64,000 bases of DNA, taken from the NCBI RefSeq assembly GCF_024436415.1, contig NZ_JAFMZQ010000001.1:1736001-1800000 (forward strand). The letters are read 5' to 3'. Of the stretch, positions 42,607 through 50,569 are shown piece after piece. Source of the DNA: Pedobacter deserti (GTDB taxonomy: Bacteria > Bacteroidota > Bacteroidia > Sphingobacteriales > Sphingobacteriaceae). Numbering within the stretch: the first letter of the stretch is position 1; every line of letters starts with the position of its first letter. A model generated the notes under the pieces. That model was not told the origin of the DNA, searched no databases, and saw nothing but the letters and a program-made list of their open reading frames with translations. The position numbers and the translations under genes were made by a program.

Positions 42607-43681
42607 TGTTTCTTAGCAGATGGTCTGCCAGTACCAATGCTGCCATAGCTTCTACAATCACTACAGCGCGCGGGACTACACAAGGATCGTGTCTGCCTTT
42701 GCCAGTGATTTCAGCGGCCTGGCCAGCTGAATTAATGGTTTGCTGATTGTGCATGATGGTAGCTACGGGCTTAAAAGCCACCGTAAAATTGATCTCCATC
42801 CCGTTAGATATGCCACCCTGTATGCCACCCGAGAAATTGGTCAGCGTTTTAGGCAAGCCACCTTCGGCAGCAAGAAATATATCATTGTGTTCCGAGCCTC
42901 TCATCTCACTTCCGGCAAAACCTGACCCATATTCGAAGCCGTGAACAGCGTTGATGCTGAGCATTGCTTTTCCGAGATCAGCATGGAGCTTGTCGAACAC
43001 CGGCTCCCCGAGGCCAACCGGACAGTTTTTTACGATGCAGCTGACCTTTCCGCCTACGGTGTCACCATCTTTTCTTACACTATCGATAAAGGTGATCATC
43101 TGGTTGGCTGTTGCCGGATCTGCACATCTCGCAATGTTTTCCTCCCGTATTTGTAAGAGTTCGCCGATGTTGTCGGTGGTGAGGTTTGGTGCCTGAATAG
43201 TACCGACCGCAGAGACATGCGCAAAGATCTCAACTTCATGATGCTTTAACAGGAGTTTTGCTATGGCTCCGGCTGCCACACGTGCTGCCGTTTCCCTGGC
43301 CGAGGAACGACCCCCGCCACGATGGTCGCGTATGCCGTACTTCGCATCATAGGTATAGTCGGCATGAGAAGGTCTGTATACGTCGGTGTTATGATTATAG
43401 TCTTTACTGCGCTGATCCTCATTGGGAATCAGCATCATGATTGGCGTACCTGTGGTTTTACCCTCAAAGGTGCCCGAAAGAATCTGTACCGTGTCACTCT
43501 CTTTGCGTTGTGTGGTTATTTTAGATTGTCCCGGTCTGCGTTTATCAAGTTCAGACTGTATAAAGTCGAGGTCGACAGGCAGTTGCGCAGGGCAGCCATC
43601 AATAATAACCCCTATTGCGGCACCGTGCGACTCGCCAAAGGTCGTGATACGGAAAAGTTGTCCGAATGTATTACCAGCCAT
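42587..43681 (-). CDS. aroC: Chorismate synthase
   Basis: The 364-residue enzyme makes chorismate from EPSP, using reduced FMN. It starts [29 protein letters not shown], with GESHG carrying a catalytic His. [19 protein letters not shown] carries the FMN/phosphate Arg-Ser cluster, and [15 protein letters not shown] holds the later active-site loop. Length and motifs are standard. It is the last gene of the pheA-(DAHPS-CM)-aroA-aroC operon, 9 bp after aroA. Confidence 0.97.
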   Translation of the reverse strand: MAGNTFGQLFRITTFGESHGAAIGVIIDGCPAQLPVDLDFIQSELDKRRPGQSKITTQRKESDTVQILSGTFEGKTTGTPIMMLIPNEDQRSKDYNHNTDVYRPSHADYTYDAKYGIRDHRGGGRSSARETAARVAAGAIAKLLLKHHEVEIFAHVSAVGTIQAPNLTTDNIGELLQIREENIARCADPATANQMITFIDSVRKDGDTVGGKVSCIVKNCPVGLGEPVFDKLHADLGKAMLSINAVHGFEYGSGFAGSEMRGSEHNDIFLAAEGGLPKTLTNFSGGIQGGISNGMEINFTVAFKPVATIMHNQQTINSAGQAAEITGKGRHDPCVVPRAVVIVEAMAALVLADHLLRNKTSRLN

Positions 43682-43690
43682 CTTCTTAAA

Positions 43691-44941
43691 TTAAATTTCT
43701 GTAACAGTAAAACCAGCCTTCTGTAAGTCATTCCAGAACGCAGGATAGGATTTTTCGACCACGTCCATCTCTTCCAGCACGACTTCTTTAATACAGAGAC
43801 TTAAAGGGGCAAATGCCATCGCCATCCTGTGGTCTTCGTAGGTGCTGAAAGTGACACGTTCAGGAAAATGCAGATTGTCGCAGTTCAGGGTATACACCAG
43901 GCCGTCGGCCGCCAGTGTAACGCCAAGTTTGGCCAGTTCTGTTTGTAAGGCCTTTATGCGGTCGGTCTCTTTGATCTTCAATGTTTCCAGACCTGTAAAT
44001 GAAAGATTCTGTCGCAATGCGGCAGCGCATACAATGATGGTTTGCGCCAGATCGGGACAGTCTTTCAGATCAAGCAGATCGTTGCTGAACTGTTTAGGGC
44101 AGCTTTCAAGTGCGATGCCGTTCTGCTGTCTTTGTGTGCTGACACCGAAAGCCTCCATAATAGACCTGATCCGGCTGTCGCCCTGCAAACTCTTATCTTT
44201 CAGGTAAGGCAGAGCGATCTTCGCCTTGTGTGCCAATGCTGCAATACTATACCAATAGGAAGCGGCACTCCAGTCGGGCTCAACGCTCAGCGTAGCGGCC
44301 TTGAACTGCTGTTTGGGGATGCTGATCTCGTTACCGTTCCAGTGATGCGAAACGCCAGCCTCTTTCAGCATATCCAGCGTCATATTTACATAGGGCAGGG
44401 AAGTAAGTTCACCTTCGATCTGCAGGGTAAGGCCGAGCGGCAGGGTTGGAGCAATCATAAGCAATGCAGAGATGTACTGACTGCTTACATCACCTTTTAT
44501 GCGTACAGTATCTGTGCGCTGCTGAAACGGTCCCTTAATGCGCAAAGGAGGGAAGCCCTGTTCTTCTGCATAGCTTATATCTGCGCCGATATCGCGGAGC
44601 GCTTCACTGAGTATGCCAATCGGGCGCTTTTTCATGCGCTCTGTGCCGGTCAGCGTAAATTCTCCCGTTCTTGTCGGCAAAAAAGCTGTAAGAAAGCGCA
44701 TGGCTGTACCCGCCGGTCCAACATCCACAGTCTGGTGCGCGTTGCCTGAAGATAGCTGGTCCAGTATACGCTTCAGGGTAACAGTATCAGCGGCGTCCGA
44801 CATGTTCTCGATTCCGACTGTGCCTTCGCTAAGGGCACTGATGATCAGTGCCCTGTTGCATTCACTTTTTGAACCTGTCAGGCAGATTTCTGTGTCAATA
44901 TGTTTTTCTCCAATAAAGGAAACAAACGCGTTCTTGCCCAT
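43691..44941 (-). CDS. aroA: 3-phosphoshikimate 1-carboxyvinyltransferase (EPSP synthase)
   Basis: The 416-residue two-domain enzyme transfers enolpyruvate from PEP to shikimate-3-phosphate. Recognisable parts are LTGSKSECNRALIISALS (the PGSKS-type Lys loop, with T for P), GPAGTAMRFLTAFLP (GTAMR loop), SSQYISALLMIAPTLP, DWSAASYWYSIAAL and KETDRIKALQTELAKLG. It belongs to the shorter Bacteroidota type. The gene begins 2 bp after the stop of the DAHPS-CM gene. Confidence 0.95.
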   Translation of the reverse strand: MGKNAFVSFIGEKHIDTEICLTGSKSECNRALIISALSEGTVGIENMSDAADTVTLKRILDQLSSGNAHQTVDVGPAGTAMRFLTAFLPTRTGEFTLTGTERMKKRPIGILSEALRDIGADISYAEEQGFPPLRIKGPFQQRTDTVRIKGDVSSQYISALLMIAPTLPLGLTLQIEGELTSLPYVNMTLDMLKEAGVSHHWNGNEISIPKQQFKAATLSVEPDWSAASYWYSIAALAHKAKIALPYLKDKSLQGDSRIRSIMEAFGVSTQRQQNGIALESCPKQFSNDLLDLKDCPDLAQTIIVCAAALRQNLSFTGLETLKIKETDRIKALQTELAKLGVTLAADGLVYTLNCDNLHFPERVTFSTYEDHRMAMAFAPLSLCIKEVVLEEMDVVEKSYPAFWNDLQKAGFTVTEI

Positions 44942-44943
44942 TA

Positions 44944-46083
44944 TTAAGATTTAACTTCTGTATGAGCCTCCGCTGCAATTCCTTTTTCTGCTTTACCGGC
45001 GTTCATAATTTCAGTTTGTTTACGGATAGATTCTCCGTGTACCAATTCAAGGAATTTCTCGATAAAGTTCTGATCCAGCTTAAGTGCTTTTGCAAAAGAA
45101 AGACCTTTTTTAATGATGGCATCCCAGCGGTTTACCTGCAAAATGGTTACCTGGTTGTCGCGCTTAAATTCCCCGATTTTTCCAACGATTGCCATACGCT
45201 CGCCAAGCTTTTGCAGCAGCAGGTCGTCGATTTTGTCGATTTGCTTACGGAGGTCGGCCAGTTGATCGGTAAATGCCTCGTTTTTAGACTCTGGTTCACG
45301 TACGGTCAGGTTATTTGCAAGTTCTGCAAGCGCTGCAGGGGTAACCTGTTGCTTTGCGTCGGTCCATGCCACAGAAGGATCCACGTGCGATTCGATCATT
45401 AATCCCTGCATGTCAAGATCAAGCGCTTTCTGAGCGATGTAAGGGATCAATTCGCGGTTACCGCAGATGTGACTAGGGTCGTTGATAATAGGTAGATCCG
45501 GCAATAAGGTCTTCAATTGAATCGCAAGCTCCCACATAGGTTCATTGCGGAAAGAGCTCTTTTCGAAAGAAGAGAAGCCGCGGTGAATTGCACCAAGTTT
45601 GGTGATGCCCGCACGGTTTATCCTTTCTAAGGCGCCAGCCCAAAGCTGCAGGTCAGGGTTTACTGGGTTCTTAACCAGTACCGGAATGTCAACACCTTTC
45701 AGCGCGTCTGCAATTTCCTGTACGGTGAATGGGTTAACGGTTGAACGCGCTCCGATCCACAGGATATCAACTCCTGCAGCCAGGGCCTCTTCTACGTGCT
45801 TGGCATTGGCCACTTCTACTGCTGTCGGAAGGCCGGTTTCTGCTTTAGCGCGCTTCAACCATTCGAGACCGATGCTGCCGATACCTTCAAACTCTCCCGG
45901 ACGTGTACGCGGCTTCCAAATCCCGGCTCTTAATACCGATACCTTGCCTGTGTCTGCCAGCAAATGCGCTGTGGTGAGCAACTGCTCTTCCGTTTCGGCA
46001 CTGCATGGACCAGAGATAATAAGTGGTTCGTTGTTCGTGTTTAGCCAGGTGTTAAGTGGCTGAATGTTTAATTGTAGTTTCAT
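44944..46083 (-). CDS. Bifunctional DAHP synthase / chorismate mutase
   Basis: The 379-residue fusion has residues about 1-265 as a short (type I-beta, KDO8PS-like) DAHP synthase: LIISGPCSAETEEQLL, LRAGIWKPRTRPGEFEGIG, WIGARSTVNPFTVQEIAD, PVLVKNPVNPDLQLWAGALERI and INDPSHICGNRELIP. Residues about 275-365 are an AroQ-class chorismate mutase (LADLRKQIDKIDDLLLQKLGERMAIVGKIGEFKRDN). It catalyses the first step of the shikimate pathway and the first step toward Phe/Tyr. In the related Prevotella fusion the mutase domain confers prephenate inhibition on the synthase, so the same feedback is likely here. Confidence 0.95.
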   Translation of the reverse strand: MKLQLNIQPLNTWLNTNNEPLIISGPCSAETEEQLLTTAHLLADTGKVSVLRAGIWKPRTRPGEFEGIGSIGLEWLKRAKAETGLPTAVEVANAKHVEEALAAGVDILWIGARSTVNPFTVQEIADALKGVDIPVLVKNPVNPDLQLWAGALERINRAGITKLGAIHRGFSSFEKSSFRNEPMWELAIQLKTLLPDLPIINDPSHICGNRELIPYIAQKALDLDMQGLMIESHVDPSVAWTDAKQQVTPAALAELANNLTVREPESKNEAFTDQLADLRKQIDKIDDLLLQKLGERMAIVGKIGEFKRDNQVTILQVNRWDAIIKKGLSFAKALKLDQNFIEKFLELVHGESIRKQTEIMNAGKAEKGIAAEAHTEVKS

Positions 46084-46124
46084 TGTTTGGGGGTTTAAAA
46101 ATTTAAATATTGTTTATGTGTTTA

Positions 46125-46958
46125 TCAGACTTTATCGTTTTTCTGGTATTCGCCCATAATGTTAAAGTCGACGGTGTATTTCAGTGACTGGCGTATGGCT
46201 TTGTCGTATTTTTCCATGTCCGACCATTCCATGTCTATATAGAAGTAATACTCGTTGCGCTTGCCTAAAACCGGCATGCTCTGTATTTTGGTCAGGTTGA
46301 CTCTCTGCTCGGCGAAAATATTTAACACCTTGGCCAGTGCCCCAACGTGGTTGCCGATCTGAAAGCATATAGATGCTTTATTGATATCGGTAACCTCTTC
46401 AGAGCGGTCGTTTTTGAGAATAAGAAAGCGGGTGAAGTTCTTTTTGTTCGACTCGATCCGTCTTTCGATAATGTTCAATCCGTACAGTTCAGCAGCAAGC
46501 GTATTGGCAATAGCTACGGTGTCGGTGAGTTGTTGCTCTTTAATTTTCTTGGCACAGGCGGCGGTATCACTTCCCTCAATAACCTGAATATGTGGGTAAT
46601 CGTAGAAAAAATCTACACACTGACGGATCGCAATGGGGTGGGAGGTCGCAAACTTTACGTCTTCGAATTTAACACCCGGAAGTGCCATCAGATGAAGCTG
46701 GATAGCCAGGTAAACTTCTCCCACCACGGCAAAGTTGTACTCGCGGATCAGAGTATAGTTGGGAAGCAGGCTGCCTGCGATTGAATTCTCGATGGCCATT
46801 ACCACGTAGTCGGCTTTGCCATCACGCAGCACATCGCAGGTTTCCTTAAAGGAAGAGCACTCAACAGTCTGGATGTCCTTTCCAAAAAACTTGAATGCAG
46901 CTTCTTCGTGGAATGATGCCTTAATGCCTTGAATCGCTACTCTTGGTGCCTTTTTCAT
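46125..46958 (-). CDS. pheA: Prephenate dehydratase
   Basis: The 277-residue monofunctional enzyme converts prephenate to phenylpyruvate, the committed step to phenylalanine. The catalytic domain (1-~185) has RVAIQGIKASFHEEAAFKFFG, VMAIENSIAGSLLPNYTLI and SNKKNFTRFLIL (the TRF motif). The C-terminal ACT domain (about 197-270, ASICFQIGNHVGALAKVLNIFAEQRVNLTKIQSMP) carries the GALA and ESRP-like (QSMP) Phe-binding segments for feedback inhibition. It is the first structural gene of the operon, directly behind the leader-peptide attenuator at 46994-47118. Confidence 0.96.
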   Translation of the reverse strand: MKKAPRVAIQGIKASFHEEAAFKFFGKDIQTVECSSFKETCDVLRDGKADYVVMAIENSIAGSLLPNYTLIREYNFAVVGEVYLAIQLHLMALPGVKFEDVKFATSHPIAIRQCVDFFYDYPHIQVIEGSDTAACAKKIKEQQLTDTVAIANTLAAELYGLNIIERRIESNKKNFTRFLILKNDRSEEVTDINKASICFQIGNHVGALAKVLNIFAEQRVNLTKIQSMPVLGKRNEYYFYIDMEWSDMEKYDKAIRQSLKYTVDFNIMGEYQKNDKV

Positions 46959-46993
46959 TTAACTTTTTGTTCTAAATCTTATCCTTTAAACGC

Positions 46994-47022
46994 AAAAAGT
47001 CCCGGCGTTTGGCCGGGACTTT
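46994..47022 (-). terminator. Attenuator terminator in front of pheA
   Basis: On the - strand, AAAGTCCCGGC, loop CAAAC, GCCGGGACTTT, then further T residues and GCG form an 11-bp stem with a U-tract. The 5' arm AGTCCCGGC can pair instead with GCCGGGACT at 47066-47058, which lies at the end of the leader peptide coding sequence. This gives mutually exclusive terminator and antiterminator structures. Confidence 0.88.
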
Positions 47023-47055
47023 TATATACTTTTATCTTACTGATATCAATGCATA

Positions 47056-47118
47056 TTAGTCCCGGCTCTTACTAAAGTAGTAAAAGTATCCAAACCAATA
47101 TGTAGTGATGTTGTTCAT
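47056..47118 (-). CDS. Aromatic-rich leader peptide of the pheA operon
   Basis: A 20-codon frame on the - strand reads MNNITTYWFGYFYYFSKSRD and stops at TAA 47058-47056. Residues 7-15 (YWFGYFYYF) contain four Tyr, three Phe and one Trp. It starts 12 nt after the predicted transcription start, behind an A-rich ribosome-binding region (AACAAAAAAGAA). The last codons (SRD, stop) encode the antiterminator strand. Ribosome stalling on scarce Phe- or Tyr-tRNA would leave that strand free to sequester the terminator arm. A ribosome reaching the stop would cover it and allow termination. The arrangement is that of pheL- or trpL-type attenuators. Confidence 0.88.
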   Translation of the reverse strand: MNNITTYWFGYFYYFSKSRD

Positions 47119-47134
47119 TTCTTTTTTGTTCCGC

Positions 47135-47164
47135 CAAATGTACAAAGTAATTTTAATTTGTCAA
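47135..47164 (-). promoter_or_regulatory. Promoter of the attenuated pheA operon
   Basis: On the - strand, TTG (complement of 47162-47164), 19 nt, TACATTTG (complement of 47135-47142). The -7 box is perfect. The predicted start is near 47130, 12 nt before the leader peptide ATG. Confidence 0.75.
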
Positions 47165-47181
47165 TAGCAAAGTGAAAATAT

Positions 47182-48246
47182 TTATGATGGCAGACCGTTA
47201 TAATACTCCAGGCTTTCTTTGACCTGTTCCTCACTTACTTGACAGTTGAAATCACATTGCCCGATTTCACGAAGTAAAGAAAACATGATCTGCCCATTCT
47301 CGTTTTTCTTATCACTTTTCATCAGGTCGAGCAGCGCGCTGTGACTTTCCGGCTTTATCCTGTAGGCCGGATATATGGCAGTAATATAGGAAGAAATGTC
47401 TTCCAGTTCAGCCGCTGTCAGGTTATTGCTAAGCTTAGAAAGATATCCCTCGCATACCATCCCTATGGCAATGGCTTCGCCGTGCGTAAGCGGATTTTTA
47501 TCGTGCTTTAGCGAATAGGTCTCTACGGCATGTCCTATCGTATGCCCGAAGTTCAATATCTTCCTTAGCCCTTTCTCCTGCGGATCGGTAGTCACCACCT
47601 TGTTTTTAATCGCAATGGAGTGATGGATGTCTTTAATGTTAACTGCTTCATAATCGCTTTCCTTAAGCGCCTTATAGTATTCTGCATCCGCTATTAATCC
47701 GTGTTTCACCATTTCCGCAAAGCCTGAAAGAAGTTCACGCTTGGGCAAGCTACCGAGAAAAGCACTCTCGATAAATACTGCCTGAGGCAGGGCAAAAGTG
47801 CCCACCATATTTTTAACGTTGTCGATATCTATGCCGGTCTTACCACCCACAGAAGCATCAACCTGCGATAACAACGTAGTAGGAATGTTGACGAAGTCGA
47901 TACCCCGCTTGTAGGTAGACGCCACAAAACCGCCCATGTCGGTTACCACCCCGCCGCCCAGGTTAATCATCAGGCACTTGCGGTCGGCTTCAAAATCCAG
48001 AAGGGTTTTCCAGATGCCTATACAAAAATCGATGTTTTTGTTTTCCTCTCCCGGATCTGTTTCAATCAGATCGAAAGCTGAAAAACCGTCCAGCATACTT
48101 TGAAACACAGGTAAGCAGGATTCCAGCGTATTGGAGTCGACAAAAACGAAAACCTGACTGTATTTGCCCGATTGAATCAGTTCTGAGAGCGGCGCAAGGC
48201 CGGTCTCAAAATAAACATTGTAGCCTGCGCTTTCAATCGTTTCCAT
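47182..48246 (-). CDS. aroB: 3-dehydroquinate synthase
   Basis: The 354-residue NAD- and metal-dependent enzyme carries out the second step of the shikimate pathway. Motifs: EENKNIDFCIGIWKTLLDFEADRKC, the NAD loop INLGGGVVTDMGGFVASTYKRGI, LLSQVDASVGGKTGIDI and LNFGHTIGHAVE (metal-binding His) with LTHGEAIAIGM. It has the usual length. The start abuts the S4 gene (1-bp overlap). It is a separate transcription unit from pheA, whose promoter lies right after the aroB stop. Confidence 0.96.
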   Translation of the reverse strand: METIESAGYNVYFETGLAPLSELIQSGKYSQVFVFVDSNTLESCLPVFQSMLDGFSAFDLIETDPGEENKNIDFCIGIWKTLLDFEADRKCLMINLGGGVVTDMGGFVASTYKRGIDFVNIPTTLLSQVDASVGGKTGIDIDNVKNMVGTFALPQAVFIESAFLGSLPKRELLSGFAEMVKHGLIADAEYYKALKESDYEAVNIKDIHHSIAIKNKVVTTDPQEKGLRKILNFGHTIGHAVETYSLKHDKNPLTHGEAIAIGMVCEGYLSKLSNNLTAAELEDISSYITAIYPAYRIKPESHSALLDLMKSDKKNENGQIMFSLLREIGQCDFNCQVSEEQVKESLEYYNGLPS

Positions 48247-48452
48247 CAGCTTACTAAGATCTTTTGTTCCATAAATTCAACTACATCACCGCGGCGTACC
48301 TTCAGCCGTTTACGGTAATCTACAGTGCCGTTATATCTTACCAGGCCATCTTCAACAATCGTCTGCGCTTCGCCTCCGCTCATTACAAGTCCGGTCGCCT
48401 TTAGCAGTTGTATCAGCGGAATAAATTCGCCCTCAAGTTTAAACTCTATCAT
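48246..48452 (-). CDS. Small S4-domain RNA-binding protein
   Basis: The 68-residue protein is a single S4 fold: FIPLIQLLKATGLVMSGGEAQTIVEDGLVRYNG then RKRLKVRRGDVVEF. It belongs to the YaaA/YbcJ-type free-standing S4 proteins, which bind structured RNA, perhaps rRNA. The exact role is unknown. A perfect -7 element ends 5 nt before the ATG. It overlaps aroB by one base, so the two are coupled. Confidence 0.9.
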   Translation of the reverse strand: MIEFKLEGEFIPLIQLLKATGLVMSGGEAQTIVEDGLVRYNGTVDYRKRLKVRRGDVVEFMEQKILVS

Positions 48453-48457
48453 CAGGA

Positions 48458-48465
48458 CAAACTTA
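48458..48465 (-). promoter_or_regulatory. -7 element TAAGTTTG directly before the S4-aroB operon
   Basis: A perfect TAnnTTTG on the - strand ends 5 nt before ATG 48452, predicting a leaderless or nearly leaderless mRNA. No -33 TTG is seen at standard spacing. Confidence 0.45.
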
Positions 48466-48509
48466 CAACTATTTATAAAGTGTTTTACCGCCCAGTGGCG
48501 GGGATTTTA

Positions 48510-48517
48510 TATTTTTG
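48510..48517 (+). promoter_or_regulatory. -7 element TATTTTTG of the proline dehydrogenase gene
   Basis: A perfect TAnnTTTG ends 28 nt before ATG 48546, with a predicted start near 48522. It is divergent from the S4-aroB promoter. Confidence 0.55.
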
Positions 48518-48545
48518 TCGCAAAACGACTAACTGCAATCCATAA

Positions 48546-49730
48546 ATGGAACTATCTCCCAAGAAATCAATTAATTTTGATGATACCGAAATCGCTTTCC
48601 GCAACAAATCCAACGGTGAATTAAACGCGGCTTACTGGCTGTTTAAGATCATCAGCAGCAATTTTCTGACACGTACGGGGCCGCCGGTTGCCAACTTTAT
48701 GCTCAACATCGGACTGCCAATTAAGGGACTTATCAAGAAGACGATTTTCAAGCACTTTTGCGGGGGGGAAACCATCGCCGAATGCGAGCACACCATAGCG
48801 CAGCTTTACGCAGGTAAAGTGGGTACCATACTTGATTACTCGGTAGAAGGGGAGGAGGATGAGCAGGTTTTTGATTTTACATGTGCGGAGATCATACGTA
48901 CCATTGAACGGGCGGCGGGCGACCCGCGCATACCTATAACCGTATTTAAGGTTACGGGTATAGGGCGCTTTGCACTGCTGGAAAAACTTGATGCAAAGCA
49001 ATCTCTAACTACAGCAGAAGAGGCGGAGTTTGGTAAGGTAAAGCAGAGATGTGAGAAGATATGCCGTACAGCGTTCGACAAGGGTGTCCCGGTGATGATC
49101 GATGCTGAAGAAACCTGGATTCAGGATACCATCGATATGCTGACGATGGACATGATGCGATTGTTCAACAAACAAAGGATTATCGTTTATAACACCTACC
49201 AGATGTATCGCCATGACAAGCTTTCCGGAATGATTACCGATCATGAAACGGCGCAGCAGGAGGGCTTTATTCTCGGCGTTAAGATGGTAAGAGGTGCGTA
49301 TATGGAAAAGGAACGCAAGCGTGCGGAAGAGATGGGATATCCTTCACCGATACAGCCCGACAAGGGGTCGTCCGACCGTGATTTTGATGCGTCACTAAGA
49401 TATGCGGTAGAGCATATTGACAGCCTGGCCTTTGTTTGCGGTACGCATAACGAGGAAAGTTGCCGGTTGCTTTCAAACCTGCTGAATGAACACGGTATCA
49501 GTCATAATCACCCACATGTGTATTTCGCCCAGTTGCTGGGTATGAGTGACAACCTCAGCTTTAATTTATCTGACGCCGGGTATAACGTGGCTAAATATGT
49601 TCCGTACGGACCGGTAAAGGCGGTTATGCCTTATTTGTTCAGAAGAGCTCAGGAGAATACCTCTATAGCCGGACAAACCAGCCGTGAGCTGAGCCTGATC
49701 ATCAAAGAAAAGAAGAGACGGCGGTTATAA
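48546..49730 (+). CDS. Proline dehydrogenase
   Basis: The 394-residue FAD-dependent enzyme oxidises proline to pyrroline-5-carboxylate. The PRODH barrel shows ILDYSVEGEEDEQVFDFT, VFKVTGIGRFALLEKL, VPVMIDAEETWIQDTIDMLT, VYNTYQMYRHDKL, GVKMVRGAYMEKERKRAEEMGYPSPI (flavin/active-site Arg) and CGTHNEESCRLLSNLL. The monofunctional form has no P5C dehydrogenase domain. No P5CDH gene is adjacent. The 3' end overlaps the convergent HAD gene by 6 bp. Confidence 0.94.
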   Translation: MELSPKKSINFDDTEIAFRNKSNGELNAAYWLFKIISSNFLTRTGPPVANFMLNIGLPIKGLIKKTIFKHFCGGETIAECEHTIAQLYAGKVGTILDYSVEGEEDEQVFDFTCAEIIRTIERAAGDPRIPITVFKVTGIGRFALLEKLDAKQSLTTAEEAEFGKVKQRCEKICRTAFDKGVPVMIDAEETWIQDTIDMLTMDMMRLFNKQRIIVYNTYQMYRHDKLSGMITDHETAQQEGFILGVKMVRGAYMEKERKRAEEMGYPSPIQPDKGSSDRDFDASLRYAVEHIDSLAFVCGTHNEESCRLLSNLLNEHGISHNHPHVYFAQLLGMSDNLSFNLSDAGYNVAKYVPYGPVKAVMPYLFRRAQENTSIAGQTSRELSLIIKEKKRRRL

Positions 49731-50378
49731 TAGCCCGTGATCAGACAGGAAGGTGTGCAGTTGCGAAGGATGCCGGTCCATCAACAGGGTACGCAAACCT
49801 GCTTTTCGGGCGCCTTCCAGGTGCTGGGGACTGTCGTCTATGAATAATGTTTCCTCTGGCTTGAGCCCGTTTTCCTGCAGTACACGTTCAAATATAGCGA
49901 TATCGGGTTTACGAAGGAACATCTGCTGGGAGTAATAGACACGCTCGAACAGGGATTCGTTTCCGGTCATCTCATACTTATTCTTCAGATGGTCTGTGAT
50001 CCAGTTGTAATGGATTTCGTTGGTATTGCTCAGCAGAAATGTCCGGTATCGTTCTTTGGCCCTCAGCAGCGTGTCGTGTACATGTTTAGACGGGACGCCG
50101 ATCAGCAGACTATTCCAGGCATCGTTTATTTGGCCGTCGGTCAGATCTAGGTTGCCGGTCGCCGTTCTTATCGCATCCCTGAACTGCGCCGGACTGATCG
50201 CTGCAGTTTCCAGATCGTTAAAGATTTGGTTGTGTCCTTTATGTGCGAAAAACTCCTCCACGTTGCTGATACCCAGTTTAGAGAAGGCATTTTGGGTTCT
50301 TAAGAAGTCAATTTCGAAGATTACATTGCCGTAATCGAAAATGATGTTTTTTATTTTTTGTGCTAAATCCGTTTCCAT
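49725..50378 (-). CDS. HAD superfamily hydrolase
   Basis: From ATG 50378 the protein has 217 residues (METDLAQKIKNIIFDYGNVIFEIDF). The HAD motif I is DYGNVIFE: the first Asp is kept, but the second (usually DxD) is replaced by Asn, as in some members of the epoxide-hydrolase-N/YihX-like branch. Motif II is LLSNTNEIH, and motifs III/IV are KPDIAIFERVLQENG with ETLFIDDSPQHLEGARKAGL. It is likely a small-molecule phosphatase. A TTG 12 bases upstream is not preferred. It is convergent with the proline dehydrogenase gene and divergent from tRNA-Met. Confidence 0.88.
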   Translation of the reverse strand: METDLAQKIKNIIFDYGNVIFEIDFLRTQNAFSKLGISNVEEFFAHKGHNQIFNDLETAAISPAQFRDAIRTATGNLDLTDGQINDAWNSLLIGVPSKHVHDTLLRAKERYRTFLLSNTNEIHYNWITDHLKNKYEMTGNESLFERVYYSQQMFLRKPDIAIFERVLQENGLKPEETLFIDDSPQHLEGARKAGLRTLLMDRHPSQLHTFLSDHGLL

Positions 50379-50432
50379 AATTGGATACAAATATGTAACA
50401 TTGCACTCGCAAAATCACTATAGATTTTCACT

Positions 50433-50506
50433 GCGCCTATAGCTCAGTCGGTTAGAGTAGAAGACTCATAATCTTTTGGTCCCTGGTTCGAGCCCAGGTG
50501 GGCGCA
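50433..50506 (+). tRNA. tRNA-Met (anticodon CAT)
   Basis: The 74-nt cloverleaf has acceptor GCGCCTA/TGGGCGC, D stem GCTC/GAGT (with G-U), anticodon stem GAAGA/TCTTT around CTCATAA with anticodon 50467-50469, T arm CCTGG-TTCGAGC-CCAGG, and discriminator A. CCA is not encoded. The stem context CTCATAAT is like elongator tRNA-Met; a lysidine-modified tRNA-Ile2 also has CAT and is not fully excluded. It is not an initiator by its acceptor pair. Confidence 0.93.
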
Positions 50507-50509
50507 CTG

Positions 50510-50540
50510 GCCTCCTAAGTACATTAGGGGGCTTTTTTTT
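50510..50540 (+). terminator. Terminator of the tRNA-Met gene
   Basis: A 9-bp stem GCCTCCTAA / TTAGGGGGC (one G-U) with loop GTACA is followed by eight T residues. Confidence 0.92.
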
Positions 50541-50569
50541 ACATCTTAACCCTTGGATTAACCTGCTAA

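Noticed and set aside
42941..43440. Several + strand frames within aroC
   Set aside because: Overlapping short frames antisense to a complete chorismate synthase gene, with no promoter, RBS or recognisable domain.
46959..47130. Riboswitch or T-box upstream of pheA
   Set aside because: No T-box specifier/antiterminator sequence or known aptamer is seen, and the translated leader with aromatic codons explains the structure better.
50433..50506. Integration site (att) duplication at the tRNA-Met gene
   Set aside because: No second copy of the tRNA 3' end was found nearby, and there is no integrase gene in the window.
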